Assembly: GCA_947564305.1 (NCBI GenBank) | Contig: CANOBT010000014.1 | Location: 1 to 64,000 of the forward strand | Direction of reading: 5' to 3' | DNA from: an uncultured Lachnospiraceae bacterium | GTDB lineage: Bacteria; Bacillota_A; Clostridia; Lachnospirales; Lachnospiraceae | Length of the DNA: 64,000 nucleotides | In this document: positions 1-7,365 of the stretch, in pieces | Layout: each line of letters starts with the position of its first letter | Position numbering within the stretch: position 1 is the stretch's first letter | Notes under the pieces: model-generated | Told to the model about the DNA's origin: nothing | What the model saw: only the letters and a program-made list of their open reading frames with translations | Databases searched by the model: none | Made by a program: the position numbers and the translations under genes

Positions 1-4
1 AAGG

Positions 5-28
5 AAAAATCGTTTTTAGGCGATTTTT
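5..28 (+). terminator. possible terminator of an upstream gene
   Basis: A short stem (AAAAATCG paired with CGATTTTT, 8-base loop) is followed by T residues. It would end a gene lying left of the window. The stem is short and A/T-rich, so support is modest. Confidence 0.4.
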
Positions 29-94
29 TAGATATAATGGAAAGCGATTATGATGTATTTTATGTCCGAAAAACTATATAACAGGAATCTCATA

Positions 95-122
95 TTGCCC
101 TTCAATGAAAAAAGTTTATAAT
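95..122 (+). promoter_or_regulatory. sigma-A-like promoter inside a 9-bp inverted repeat
   Basis: TTGCCC (95-100) and TATAAT (117-122) are separated by 16 bases, and the start codon lies at 145. Perfect inverted arms CCCTTCAAT (98-106) and ATTGAAGGG (128-136) flank the -10 element, and the right arm overlaps the ribosome-binding site. The arrangement suggests a repressor or regulator operator; which protein binds is unknown. Confidence 0.55.
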
Positions 123-144
123 ATGAAATTGAAGGGGGTGTCGT

Positions 145-552
145 ATGCAGATTAAAGGAAAAATAGCAATATGGTTCTGGTGCATTTTGGTCGGTGTAAA
201 TATTGCGATGATATATGAAATCGTGACAACAGGCGCTGCGAAAGGATTGCTTTTTATCGTATTCATTTTGATTTTTTTCAATAGTATTTTTGTACCTATG
301 GTTATAAAAAATTATGTGGAGATTGATGATGAGAAAATGACTCTGGTGTTGGGGCTGTGTAAGGATTCAATCAAAATTGAAGATATCATAGAAGTATATA
401 GGACCCACAATCCGATTTCAGCCGGAGCATTGTCATTGGATCGGGTTGTAATAAAAGGGAGGAGACAGGAGATGATAATTTCCGTATGTGATAAAGAGCA
501 GTTGTTTCATGAATTAAAGCAGAGGAATCCTAAGATTCAGATTCGGCGATAA
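145..552 (+). CDS. YyaB-like PH-domain membrane protein
   Basis: This 135-residue protein has two hydrophobic segments at about residues 7-29 and 33-53. They are followed by a small soluble domain (about 57-130) containing the pattern NPISAGALSLDRVVI. That pattern is typical of the bacterial PH-like family found in B. subtilis YyaB (bPH_4). The biochemical role of this family is not known. It has a good GAAGGGGG ribosome site and its own promoter, and it precedes a LytTR/GHKL two-component pair by about 55 bases, so it may be co-transcribed with it. The assignment rests on motif recognition only. Confidence 0.6.
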   Translation: MQIKGKIAIWFWCILVGVNIAMIYEIVTTGAAKGLLFIVFILIFFNSIFVPMVIKNYVEIDDEKMTLVLGLCKDSIKIEDIIEVYRTHNPISAGALSLDRVVIKGRRQEMIISVCDKEQLFHELKQRNPKIQIRR

Positions 553-607
553 GAGGATACAACTATAAAGACAAATTTTAATCCATGCATGGGGAAGGGG
601 GGATTGT

Positions 608-1306
608 ATGTATCAGATTGCCGTATGTGATGATGATATACAGATGCGCCGTTTTTTATACTCAGCTATTGAGGGAGCGAGGATTGCCTGTACGATAGAT
701 GAGTTCTCGAATGGTACTGAACTTCTTACGAATTATCAGAAATATGATATCTTGTTTCTGGATATTGATATGCCTGTGGTAAATGGAATGGAAGCAGCAA
801 AAAGGATTCGGCAAAGAGACCGGAAGGTAAAAATCATCTACGTCACCGGTTATCAGGATTATATGCAGCGTTCCTTTGCGGTTCATCCGTTTTCATTTCT
901 TGTCAAACCTGTAAGCAGAGAAACAATTGTAAAGCAGATTCGAGAAGCACTTTTATATAGCAGAGAGGAAGAGAAAGCAGTTACGCTTCGTCTGGAGACA
1001 ATGGAAGGGATGGAGGAGTTTGCTGTATCAGAAATTTATTATCTGGAATACCAAAGCCGGAAGCTGCGCCTGGTGATGAAACACGGGGAATGTATGATTC
1101 GGGGAAAAATATCGGAGTTTTCAGAAAAGCTCATTTCCTATGGTTTTGCTTCACCGCATAAGAGTTTTGTAGTGAACCTGTATCATGTGAAAGCAATTCG
1201 AGGCTATGATATTTTTATGATGAACGGAGATTTGATTCCTTTGTCTCAGAAGCGCTCCACAGAATTTCGGGGGCTGTTGGGAAAATATCAGGCTGAGAGG
1301 TTATGA
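608..1306 (+). CDS. LytTR-family response regulator
   Basis: The 232-residue protein has an N-terminal receiver domain with acidic residues D8-D10, phospho-acceptor D52 in the stretch LFLDIDMP, T80 and K100. A LytTR DNA-binding domain follows at about residues 130-230. This is the AgrA/LytR architecture, which activates target promoters at paired LytTR boxes. The next gene is its likely cognate GHKL kinase. A strong purine-rich ribosome site (AAGGGGGG) lies 6 bases before the start. Targets are not visible; the downstream lipoprotein and small membrane proteins are the obvious candidates by position. Confidence 0.9.
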   Translation: MYQIAVCDDDIQMRRFLYSAIEGARIACTIDEFSNGTELLTNYQKYDILFLDIDMPVVNGMEAAKRIRQRDRKVKIIYVTGYQDYMQRSFAVHPFSFLVKPVSRETIVKQIREALLYSREEEKAVTLRLETMEGMEEFAVSEIYYLEYQSRKLRLVMKHGECMIRGKISEFSEKLISYGFASPHKSFVVNLYHVKAIRGYDIFMMNGDLIPLSQKRSTEFRGLLGKYQAERL

Positions 1307-1384
1307 AAAGGGTAAAATGTGAGGTGTGCGCTATTCACGTAGAGCAATAAACCAAGCGAACATTTTATGGATGGGGGAATGCGT

Positions 1385-2812
1385 ATGGACTGGATAGAAT
1401 CTGCCAGATGGAATCTAACCCTTGCTTTGATGGAGACGATTGTACTGACGTTGTGTACCTGGTATTTCCTGAGTCATACGGAACAGAATGTGCGGGCAAA
1501 TAAGAAATACCGCTGTGGAGGCGTATTTCTGTATTGGGCCGGCCTGACAGGGTGTACCTTTGGAATGCAGAACATCCAGTATATAAATCTGATATTACTA
1601 GTATATATGGTCGTAATGACGGTAGTGACAGGAGCATTGTTGTATAATCGCAGCAGAATGTACCGATTTTATTACTTTCTTTTTCCGATTACCTTGGTGA
1701 CCATTCAGATTTTCGTGATTTATATTGTCTTTGCTTACAGGGGCTCCAGATGGGGAACATTGATTTTTGATTATGCATCGGCAAATGTGGCATTGATTAT
1801 AAAACAACTGACCGAAATTTTATTGACCGGTGTCTGGATTGTGCTTCTGAACCGGAAGAAGTATGAAAATGTAAAAGGGCTTCATTTTGTAGGTTTATTC
1901 CTGCCTCCTGCTGTCAGTGTGTGTATTATTTTTTCTTTGCTTTACATTGGAAATATATATATGCAGTTTTATGGCGCATTTCTAATTATTTTGGATATTT
2001 TTTTACTGGTTTTTATGAATTTCTATATCTGGCATTTGTTCTCGTACCAGTCAAAAAATAAGAAACTGATGACAGAACTGGAACTCTGGAAAAAACAGGG
2101 CGAGATGCAGTACCAGTACTATGAGAAAATGGAGCAAAAATACCAGTCTTCACGCAAACTGGTTCATGATATGAGAAATCACTTACAGGCAATCGAGGTA
2201 TTGCAGGAGCAGGATGGAGCACAGGCGAAAGCGTATGTAAGAGATATGCATCAGATATTGGATGGTGTTGCAATCGTAAATTTTACGAATCATAGAATGC
2301 TTAATATTATTCTAAATGATAAATCAGAAGAGGCTGAAAAAAAGGGAATTGTGATGGAAGTTCAGGTCGGAGAGATTCATTTGGAGCATATCAAGGATAT
2401 GGATATCACCACGATATTTGGGAATCTGCTGGATAATGCGTTGGAAGCGGCGGAACAGGCAGATAGGAAGCGGGTAATCCAATTCAGGGCGGATATGTTT
2501 CATGAATTTACGGTGGTGCGGATATGCAATTCCATGAAATGTGCTGACACAGTGCATCAAAAGTATGATAAAGATGGAAACGATGATATTACAGGGCTAA
2601 GTGGTATTCGACAGAGAATCCAGGATTTGGATATTCTGGAAGAGAGAGGCGCCAAAGGCAGGAAACCACATATGGGAATCGGTTTGGTAAATGTACGTCA
2701 TACTTTGGAAAAATATGGAGGGGGAATGCTGATAGAAGCAATGGAAGATGAATTTCTCGTAAATATTACGATACCAGAAAAAGATGATGGAAAAGGAGAG
2801 AAGGAATCATGA
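1385..2812 (+). CDS. GHKL sensor histidine kinase (AgrC-like)
   Basis: About six to seven hydrophobic segments occupy residues 1-220. A coiled dimerization stretch follows, with the phospho-acceptor His at about residue 261 in HDMRNH. A GHKL ATPase domain has the N-box GNLLDNALEAA and the G-box GIGLVNVR. These are hallmarks of quorum or peptide-sensing kinases that phosphorylate LytTR regulators. In-frame starts exist at 1367, 1379 and 1385; I chose 1385 because the GGGGG at 1373-1377 is correctly spaced only for that one. Its stop overlaps the next gene by 4 bases. Confidence 0.88.
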   Translation: MDWIESARWNLTLALMETIVLTLCTWYFLSHTEQNVRANKKYRCGGVFLYWAGLTGCTFGMQNIQYINLILLVYMVVMTVVTGALLYNRSRMYRFYYFLFPITLVTIQIFVIYIVFAYRGSRWGTLIFDYASANVALIIKQLTEILLTGVWIVLLNRKKYENVKGLHFVGLFLPPAVSVCIIFSLLYIGNIYMQFYGAFLIILDIFLLVFMNFYIWHLFSYQSKNKKLMTELELWKKQGEMQYQYYEKMEQKYQSSRKLVHDMRNHLQAIEVLQEQDGAQAKAYVRDMHQILDGVAIVNFTNHRMLNIILNDKSEEAEKKGIVMEVQVGEIHLEHIKDMDITTIFGNLLDNALEAAEQADRKRVIQFRADMFHEFTVVRICNSMKCADTVHQKYDKDGNDDITGLSGIRQRIQDLDILEERGAKGRKPHMGIGLVNVRHTLEKYGGGMLIEAMEDEFLVNITIPEKDDGKGEKES

Positions 2813-3231
2813 TGAAGAAAACAGTAGGAATTTTGATAAGTATGTTTATGCTGACTGCATTGCTTTCAGGATGTGCGGGTAGTCAGAAGCTTTCAGAACA
2901 ATTCGATGAGGAAGAGGTGAAAAAGGCGGCGGAGGAAGTCATTGAAACCTTGAATAGCGGAGAGCTTGAGGTTCTTGTGGAAGAAAATTGGAGTGCCATG
3001 ATGAAAAACGCTCTTGACGAAGTGGCAATAGAAGAGCAGGTCATGCCGATTCTGGAAGAACTTGGAGAATTTGAGGGATTTGACAAGGAGGCAGTTACCG
3101 GAGGAAAGGATTCGGATACCGAGCAGGAATTTGCGGTAGCCGTAATCAAGGCGAAATATGAGAAGCGGAAGGCGCAGTTTACGATTTCTTTTGATACGGA
3201 TATGAAGGTTGCTGGGTTTTTCATCAAATAA
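2809..3231 (+). CDS. DUF3887-like lipoprotein
   Basis: The 140-residue protein has a lipoprotein signal peptide ending in the lipobox LLSGC (Cys at about residue 22). An acidic helical domain of the DUF3887 type follows. It should be anchored on the outer face of the membrane. The ATGA overlap with the histidine kinase indicates translational coupling, so it may modulate signal input to that kinase, or be an output of the system. DUF3887 is often found next to GHKL/LytTR pairs in Clostridia, but its function is unknown. Confidence 0.7.
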   Translation: MMKKTVGILISMFMLTALLSGCAGSQKLSEQFDEEEVKKAAEEVIETLNSGELEVLVEENWSAMMKNALDEVAIEEQVMPILEELGEFEGFDKEAVTGGKDSDTEQEFAVAVIKAKYEKRKAQFTISFDTDMKVAGFFIK

Positions 3232-3275
3232 TTCGCAGTGAAACCGGTTGGTTACAATCTTGAAGGGTGAATGAT

Positions 3276-3614
3276 ATGGAGAGTGTGAGTACTGGCTGTA
3301 TAGCTATGAGTGTGATATTCTGGATTATGGCAGTTCTATTTACGGTATTAAAAGGGAAAGCAGCAATGTTGATTGCCGGATTTAATACCATGCCTAAAGC
3401 ACAGAGAGAACAATATGATAAAGAAGAAATGAGTAAAGATATGAGAAATTCCTTTGTTCTGTGGGCTGTTATTTTAGATGTGGGTGGTGCGCTTTCTAAG
3501 GTGTTTTCAACCCAGAGTATAGCAATTGCGTCCATGATTATCTGCGTGGTTGTGTTTTTTCGAGAGGTACATCTGGATGAGGAAAAGGCATTTGGAAAGT
3601 ATAAGATGAAATAG
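3276..3614 (+). CDS. small DUF3784-like membrane protein
   Basis: The protein has about 112 residues, with a hydrophobic helix at the N terminus and one or two more in the C-terminal half. Between them is the conserved cytoplasmic segment KGKAAMLIAGFNTMPKAQREQ, which is typical of the DUF3784 family. A GTG start at 3267 is possible, but the ATG at 3276 is better placed behind GAAGGG. The function of the family is unknown. It lies in the same transcription direction as the two-component system and an SdpI-like protein, so a role in envelope stress or bacteriocin response is conceivable but unproven. Confidence 0.65.
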   Translation: MESVSTGCIAMSVIFWIMAVLFTVLKGKAAMLIAGFNTMPKAQREQYDKEEMSKDMRNSFVLWAVILDVGGALSKVFSTQSIAIASMIICVVVFFREVHLDEEKAFGKYKMK

Positions 3615-3676
3615 AGTTATAGATATTCAGGAATAGATTTACTCTCAAGTGTACGCAAAAATCCAGAGGTGATAGT

Positions 3677-4039
3677 ATGTTTATATTTTTGTTGTGTATG
3701 GTGGCTTTGACACCAGTATCTACATTTTTGATTGGTAAGACCTGGATGAAGCATCCTCCACGGGATATCAATTTCTGGGTTGGATATCGGACAGAGATGT
3801 CAATGAAAAGTCAGGATACATGGGATTTTGCAAATAAGTACTGTGCAGAAATCTGGTATAAATGGAGTGGAATCATTGCGATATTTTCAGTGGTGGTCAT
3901 GCTGTGTTTCAAGAATGGTGATTATGAAAACGTATCTATTTATTTGACGGTGGTACAGATGATATTTTTATGTACTTCGATTGTACCTGTGGAGAGGGAA
4001 CTGCGGAGACGATTTGATAAAAATGGAAGGAAGAAATAA
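3677..4039 (+). CDS. SdpI/YhfL-like membrane protein
   Basis: The 120-residue protein has an N-terminal helix and two further hydrophobic segments. The family signature GYRT-x3-SMKSQDTWDFAN occupies about residues 36-55. In B. subtilis, SdpI both confers immunity to the SdpC toxin and acts as a signal-transducing membrane protein; most homologues are uncharacterised. Being close to a LytTR/GHKL system fits a peptide-sensing or immunity role, which is inference. The start at 3677 is preceded by AGAGGTGATAGT. Confidence 0.7.
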   Translation: MFIFLLCMVALTPVSTFLIGKTWMKHPPRDINFWVGYRTEMSMKSQDTWDFANKYCAEIWYKWSGIIAIFSVVVMLCFKNGDYENVSIYLTVVQMIFLCTSIVPVERELRRRFDKNGRKK

Positions 4040-4138
4040 TTTTACAGAATCCTTTATTTACAGAGTAGAACTGCGATGTTAAAATGACAACGTATCCGAT
4101 AATAATTGAAGATGTAATCAGTGGGAGCGAGAAAATAA

Positions 4139-5743
4139 ATGCAGCGTTATTTTAATACGGAAGGGCTTTGCAGTCCGAAGAAACATTATATGGTTGATAT
4201 ATCAGATAAACTACAGCAGATTAAGTCTATGGTAGATGCCGGACAGTATTTTATAATCAATCGGGCGAGACAGTATGGTAAGACGACTACGTTAAAGGCA
4301 CTGCAGAAATTGCTTGAAAAGGATTATGTAGTTGTGAGTTTGGATTTCCAATTATTTGGTGAAGCAAAGTTTAAAAATGAAAATATTTTTTCCCTTTCAT
4401 TTGCTCGTTCTTTTTTAAGGGAATTGAAAAATAATCATTCAGAATTTGGAGATTCCCGCGAAATCGTTGAAGCATTAGATTTAGATGTGCAGAGAAGAAG
4501 AGAAGATTTTGAACTACAGGAATTATTTGAAGATTTAAGCGACTTGTGCAGAAATATGCCAAAAGATATTGTTTTAATGGTCGATGAGGTAGACAGTGCT
4601 GCAAATAACCAGGTATTTATAGATTTTCTTGCGCAGCTTCGGGGATATTATATACAGCGGGATGATAAACCTACATTTCGGTCAGTGATACTTGCCGGAG
4701 TGTATGACATTAAAAATGTGAAACGAAAACTTGTTTTGAAAAATGAGCATATGGTAAATAGTCCATGGAATATAGCGGCAGACTTTCTTGTTGATATGAG
4801 TTTTTCTATTCAGGATATCCAGGGGATGCTTACAACATATGAGGCAGATGTTGAAACGGGAATGGATATAGAAGAGATATCTGGTTTGATTTATGATTAT
4901 ACATCTGGGTATCCCTATCTGGTTTCTCGTGTCTGTAAATTAATAGATGAAAGAATCAGTCAGGATAGTGCTTTTATGGATAAGTCAGATGTATGGTCGA
5001 AAGAAGGCGTTCTAAAGGCTGTCAATATCCTGGTATCTGAGAAAAATACGCTGTTTGATTCATTGATGGAGAAGTTAGAGGCATATCCACAGCTTAAAAA
5101 TATTCTATATGTAATCCTGTTTCAGGGAAATGACTTTTTTTTCAATCCGGATGAAGAGGCGATTGACATAGCCTATATGTTTGGCTTTATTAAAATAACA
5201 GATAATAATCAGATTGTAGTAGCAAACAGAATATTTGAGACACGTATCTATAATTATTTCCTTTCCGCACCAGAAATACAGGATTGCGGTATCTATTCGG
5301 CTGCTTTGCAGAATAAAAATCAGTTTGTCGGAAATGGACATTTGAATATGCGGCTTATATTAGAGAAATTTGTAGTCCATTTTCATGAACTGTATGGGGA
5401 ACGGACGGAGAAATTCTACGAGGAAGATGGAAGGAGATATTTTCTTCTGTATCTCCGGCCAATCATTAATGGTGTTGGGAACTATTATATTGAGACTTGT
5501 ACGCGTGATATGGAACGCACGGATGTAATCATAGATTATCGTGGTGAGCAATTTGTGATTGAGTTAAAAATATGGCGGGGGAATGCGTATCATACAAGGG
5601 GGGAAAGACAGTTATCGGATTATCTTGATTATTATCATCTGAAGAAAGGGTATATGCTCAGTTTTAATTTTAACAAGAAAAAGGAAATTGGGGTAAAAGA
5701 AATTAAACTGGATGATAAATTGCTTATAGAGGCAGTGGTTTGA
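4139..5743 (+). CDS. AAA-like ATPase with C-terminal PD-(D/E)XK nuclease-like domain
   Basis: The 534-residue protein has a Walker A-like motif NRARQYGKTT (residues 41-50) and a Walker B-like DIVLMVDEVDS near residue 143. The C-terminal block has D462 and E475-L-K477, matching a PD-(D/E)XK nuclease core. This layout is that of the large, poorly characterised AAA-ATPase/DUF1703-type family common in gut bacteria, often in multiple copies and sometimes in defence or mobile contexts. No substrate is known. It is followed by a strong terminator, so it appears to be a separate transcription unit. Confidence 0.75.
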   Translation: MQRYFNTEGLCSPKKHYMVDISDKLQQIKSMVDAGQYFIINRARQYGKTTTLKALQKLLEKDYVVVSLDFQLFGEAKFKNENIFSLSFARSFLRELKNNHSEFGDSREIVEALDLDVQRRREDFELQELFEDLSDLCRNMPKDIVLMVDEVDSAANNQVFIDFLAQLRGYYIQRDDKPTFRSVILAGVYDIKNVKRKLVLKNEHMVNSPWNIAADFLVDMSFSIQDIQGMLTTYEADVETGMDIEEISGLIYDYTSGYPYLVSRVCKLIDERISQDSAFMDKSDVWSKEGVLKAVNILVSEKNTLFDSLMEKLEAYPQLKNILYVILFQGNDFFFNPDEEAIDIAYMFGFIKITDNNQIVVANRIFETRIYNYFLSAPEIQDCGIYSAALQNKNQFVGNGHLNMRLILEKFVVHFHELYGERTEKFYEEDGRRYFLLYLRPIINGVGNYYIETCTRDMERTDVIIDYRGEQFVIELKIWRGNAYHTRGERQLSDYLDYYHLKKGYMLSFNFNKKKEIGVKEIKLDDKLLIEAVV

Positions 5744-5805
5744 CAGGGAACGGCGGATGAAAACTTATTATTATAGTTTTCGTTCGCTGATTTTTATGCT
5801 CATCA

Positions 5806-5848
5806 AAAACGGTTGACTGGAATTATATATTCCAATCAACCGTTTTTT
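5806..5848 (+). terminator. intrinsic terminator after the AAA-ATPase
   Basis: A 16-17 bp stem (AAAACGGTTGACTGGAA pairing with TTCCAATCAACCGTTTT, one G-T-type mismatch) has an AT-rich loop and ends in a T run. The rest of the gap to 6136 holds a palindromic repeat (5890-5919) and a direct-repeat copy (6088-6110), but no gene. Confidence 0.9.
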
Positions 5849-5889
5849 ACGTGGAAATATCTAAAAACAGAATATCTGAATCAGTCAAA

Positions 5890-5919
5890 TTTTTCTTAGA
5901 CTTCCCAAATCTGCGAAAG
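5890..5919. repeat. imperfect palindrome, left copy flanking the recombinase
   Basis: This 30-base imperfect palindrome contains TTCCCAAATCTGCGAAA (5902-5918). The same 17-mer occurs in inverted form at 7307-7323, on the other side of the tyrosine recombinase gene. The left half-site has a few substitutions relative to the perfect palindrome of the right copy. It could be a recombination core site or a remnant of an element end. Confidence 0.7.
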
Positions 5920-6087
5920 GGAAAAAAGTTTGTTTTTCTGAAAAAATAGAAATTATTTTCTCCGATTAATTATATCGGCACTATTCTACCATATGTTAAG
6001 CAAAATTTCTATTCATTTTTAAAAAATTTTGCAGACTAATTTTACCAATATAGGGGATTACGGTAAGATAACGAAGTATTTTAAAGC

Positions 6088-6110
6088 TTTTATGGTCACA
6101 TTTGTGGTCA
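6088..6110 (+). repeat. 23-bp direct repeat, copy 1 (upstream of the recombinase)
   Basis: TTTTATGGTCA-C-ATTTGTGGTCA is repeated at 7241-7263 with a single C/G difference. Each copy contains two TGGTCA half-sites in direct orientation. Copy 1 lies between the likely promoter region and the start codon of the recombinase; copy 2 lies inside its last codons. It is a candidate attachment or recombinase-binding site. Confidence 0.7.
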
Positions 6111-6136
6111 AAATCTAGGGAAAAGGAGATATTACA

Positions 6137-7273
6137 ATGGCGCGACATGGAGAAAACATAAGAAAAAGAAAGGACGGACGTTGGGAAGGACGCTATCCTG
6201 TATACAGTGAGGAGAAAGGAAAGTGTATTTATCATTCTATCTATGGCAAAACATATGAAGAAGCCAGAAACAAACTGACTATACAAAAAAATAATCTGCG
6301 GAATATACAGAAATGGACGCCAGAATCGGTACAGCCTGTAAGTCTGTATAAGCCATCGGATATCCTGTTTTCAGATACGGCTGAGAAATGGCTTTCTGAG
6401 GTAAAAAAAATAAGAAAGCTGTCAACTTATGTAAAGTATGAGCTAATTTATCGAGATTATCTGAAAGTGTCTTTTGGAAATGCTGCTTTGTCAGAAGTTA
6501 CAAATGAATTCGTGAAAGAAAAAATACCAGTTCTTCTATCTTATAGTATGCAGAGAAGTATTTACTGCGTGCTTAACCAGATTTTAAAATTCGCGTCAAG
6601 ACATTATTCCATAACGATTCCCACTCTCAAAAACAATCTGTCTTATGTAAGCAGGAAACCGATAGAAGTTCTTACGAAAAGGGAACAGGAAAAACTGTTG
6701 GAGGAACTTTATTGCAAAATGGATATTTTTAAGATTGTGATTTTACTATGCTTATTTACAGGGCTTCGTTTAGGAGAATTGTGTGCTTTAAAATGGGAGG
6801 ATATTGATTTAAAAAACCAGATTTTAATGGTAAAGAGAACTGTTCAGAGAATTTATGTAGAGGGCAGCAAAACAAAGACTATTTTGTTGGTTACAGAACC
6901 CAAAAGTGAGAGTTCAAGACGAGAAATCCCTTTATCTGATCGTATCTTTAAGTATCTGCTGCAGCTGCAGAACGAGAAAGAATATATATTTGGGGGCAAT
7001 AAACCAATGGAGCCGCGGACGCTTCAGTATCACTTTAAGAAAATATTGAAAGAGGCGGATTTGGCAGATAAAAATTTTCACATTTTACGGCACACGTTTG
7101 CTACAAATTGTATTGAGGGTGGGACGGATGTAAAAAGCCTAAGTGAAATGTTAGGGCATTCCGATGTACAGATTACCCTGAACAAATATGTTCATCCTAC
7201 TATGGATACAAAGCGCAGGCATCTAGATGAGCTTTCATCGTTTTATGGTCAGATTTGTGGTCAGGTGGGATAA
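6137..7273 (+). CDS. tyrosine site-specific recombinase/integrase
   Basis: The 378-residue protein has an N-terminal arm-binding domain (motif GENIRKRKDGRWEGRY) and a core-binding SAM-like domain at about residues 75-165. The catalytic domain has R211 (TGLRLGE), H315-x2-R318 (HILRHT), H341 (LGHSDV) and nucleophile Y351. All active residues are intact. A good AAAAGGAG ribosome site precedes the start. The gene is bracketed by a 23-bp direct repeat and a palindromic repeat. No other integrative-element genes (relaxase, capsid, replication) are nearby. It may be a remnant element, a minimal mobile unit, or a phase-variation recombinase next to a surface-glycan cluster. Confidence 0.9.
   Translation: MARHGENIRKRKDGRWEGRYPVYSEEKGKCIYHSIYGKTYEEARNKLTIQKNNLRNIQKWTPESVQPVSLYKPSDILFSDTAEKWLSEVKKIRKLSTYVKYELIYRDYLKVSFGNAALSEVTNEFVKEKIPVLLSYSMQRSIYCVLNQILKFASRHYSITIPTLKNNLSYVSRKPIEVLTKREQEKLLEELYCKMDIFKIVILLCLFTGLRLGELCALKWEDIDLKNQILMVKRTVQRIYVEGSKTKTILLVTEPKSESSRREIPLSDRIFKYLLQLQNEKEYIFGGNKPMEPRTLQYHFKKILKEADLADKNFHILRHTFATNCIEGGTDVKSLSEMLGHSDVQITLNKYVHPTMDTKRRHLDELSSFYGQICGQVG
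7241..7263 (+). repeat. 23-bp direct repeat, copy 2 (in the recombinase 3' end)
   Basis: This copy matches 6088-6110 at 22 of 23 positions and encodes the residues FYGQICGQ near the end of the recombinase. Recombination between the two copies would excise almost the whole recombinase gene. Confidence 0.7.
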
Positions 7274-7305
7274 TGAAAAGTCGAATAAACGGGCTTGGGT
7301 CCCTG

Positions 7306-7334
7306 TTTTCGCAGATTTGGGAAATCTGCGAAAA
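7306..7334. repeat. perfect palindrome, right copy
   Basis: TTTTCGCAGATTT and AAATCTGCGAAAA form a perfect 13-bp stem around GGG. There is no T run on either strand, so it is not an obvious terminator. It shares a 17-base sequence in inverted orientation with 5902-5918. It lies between the recombinase stop and the TnpB-family start, so a left-end hairpin of an IS605-like unit is another possibility. Confidence 0.7.
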
Positions 7335-7365
7335 ATAATGCTAGATTTTTGTGCGGAGAGGAATG

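Noticed and set aside
7306..7334. Perfect hairpin as an intrinsic terminator of the recombinase gene
   Set aside because: There is no T run on either strand, and a second inverted copy exists at 5890-5919, so a repeat or recombination site explains it better.
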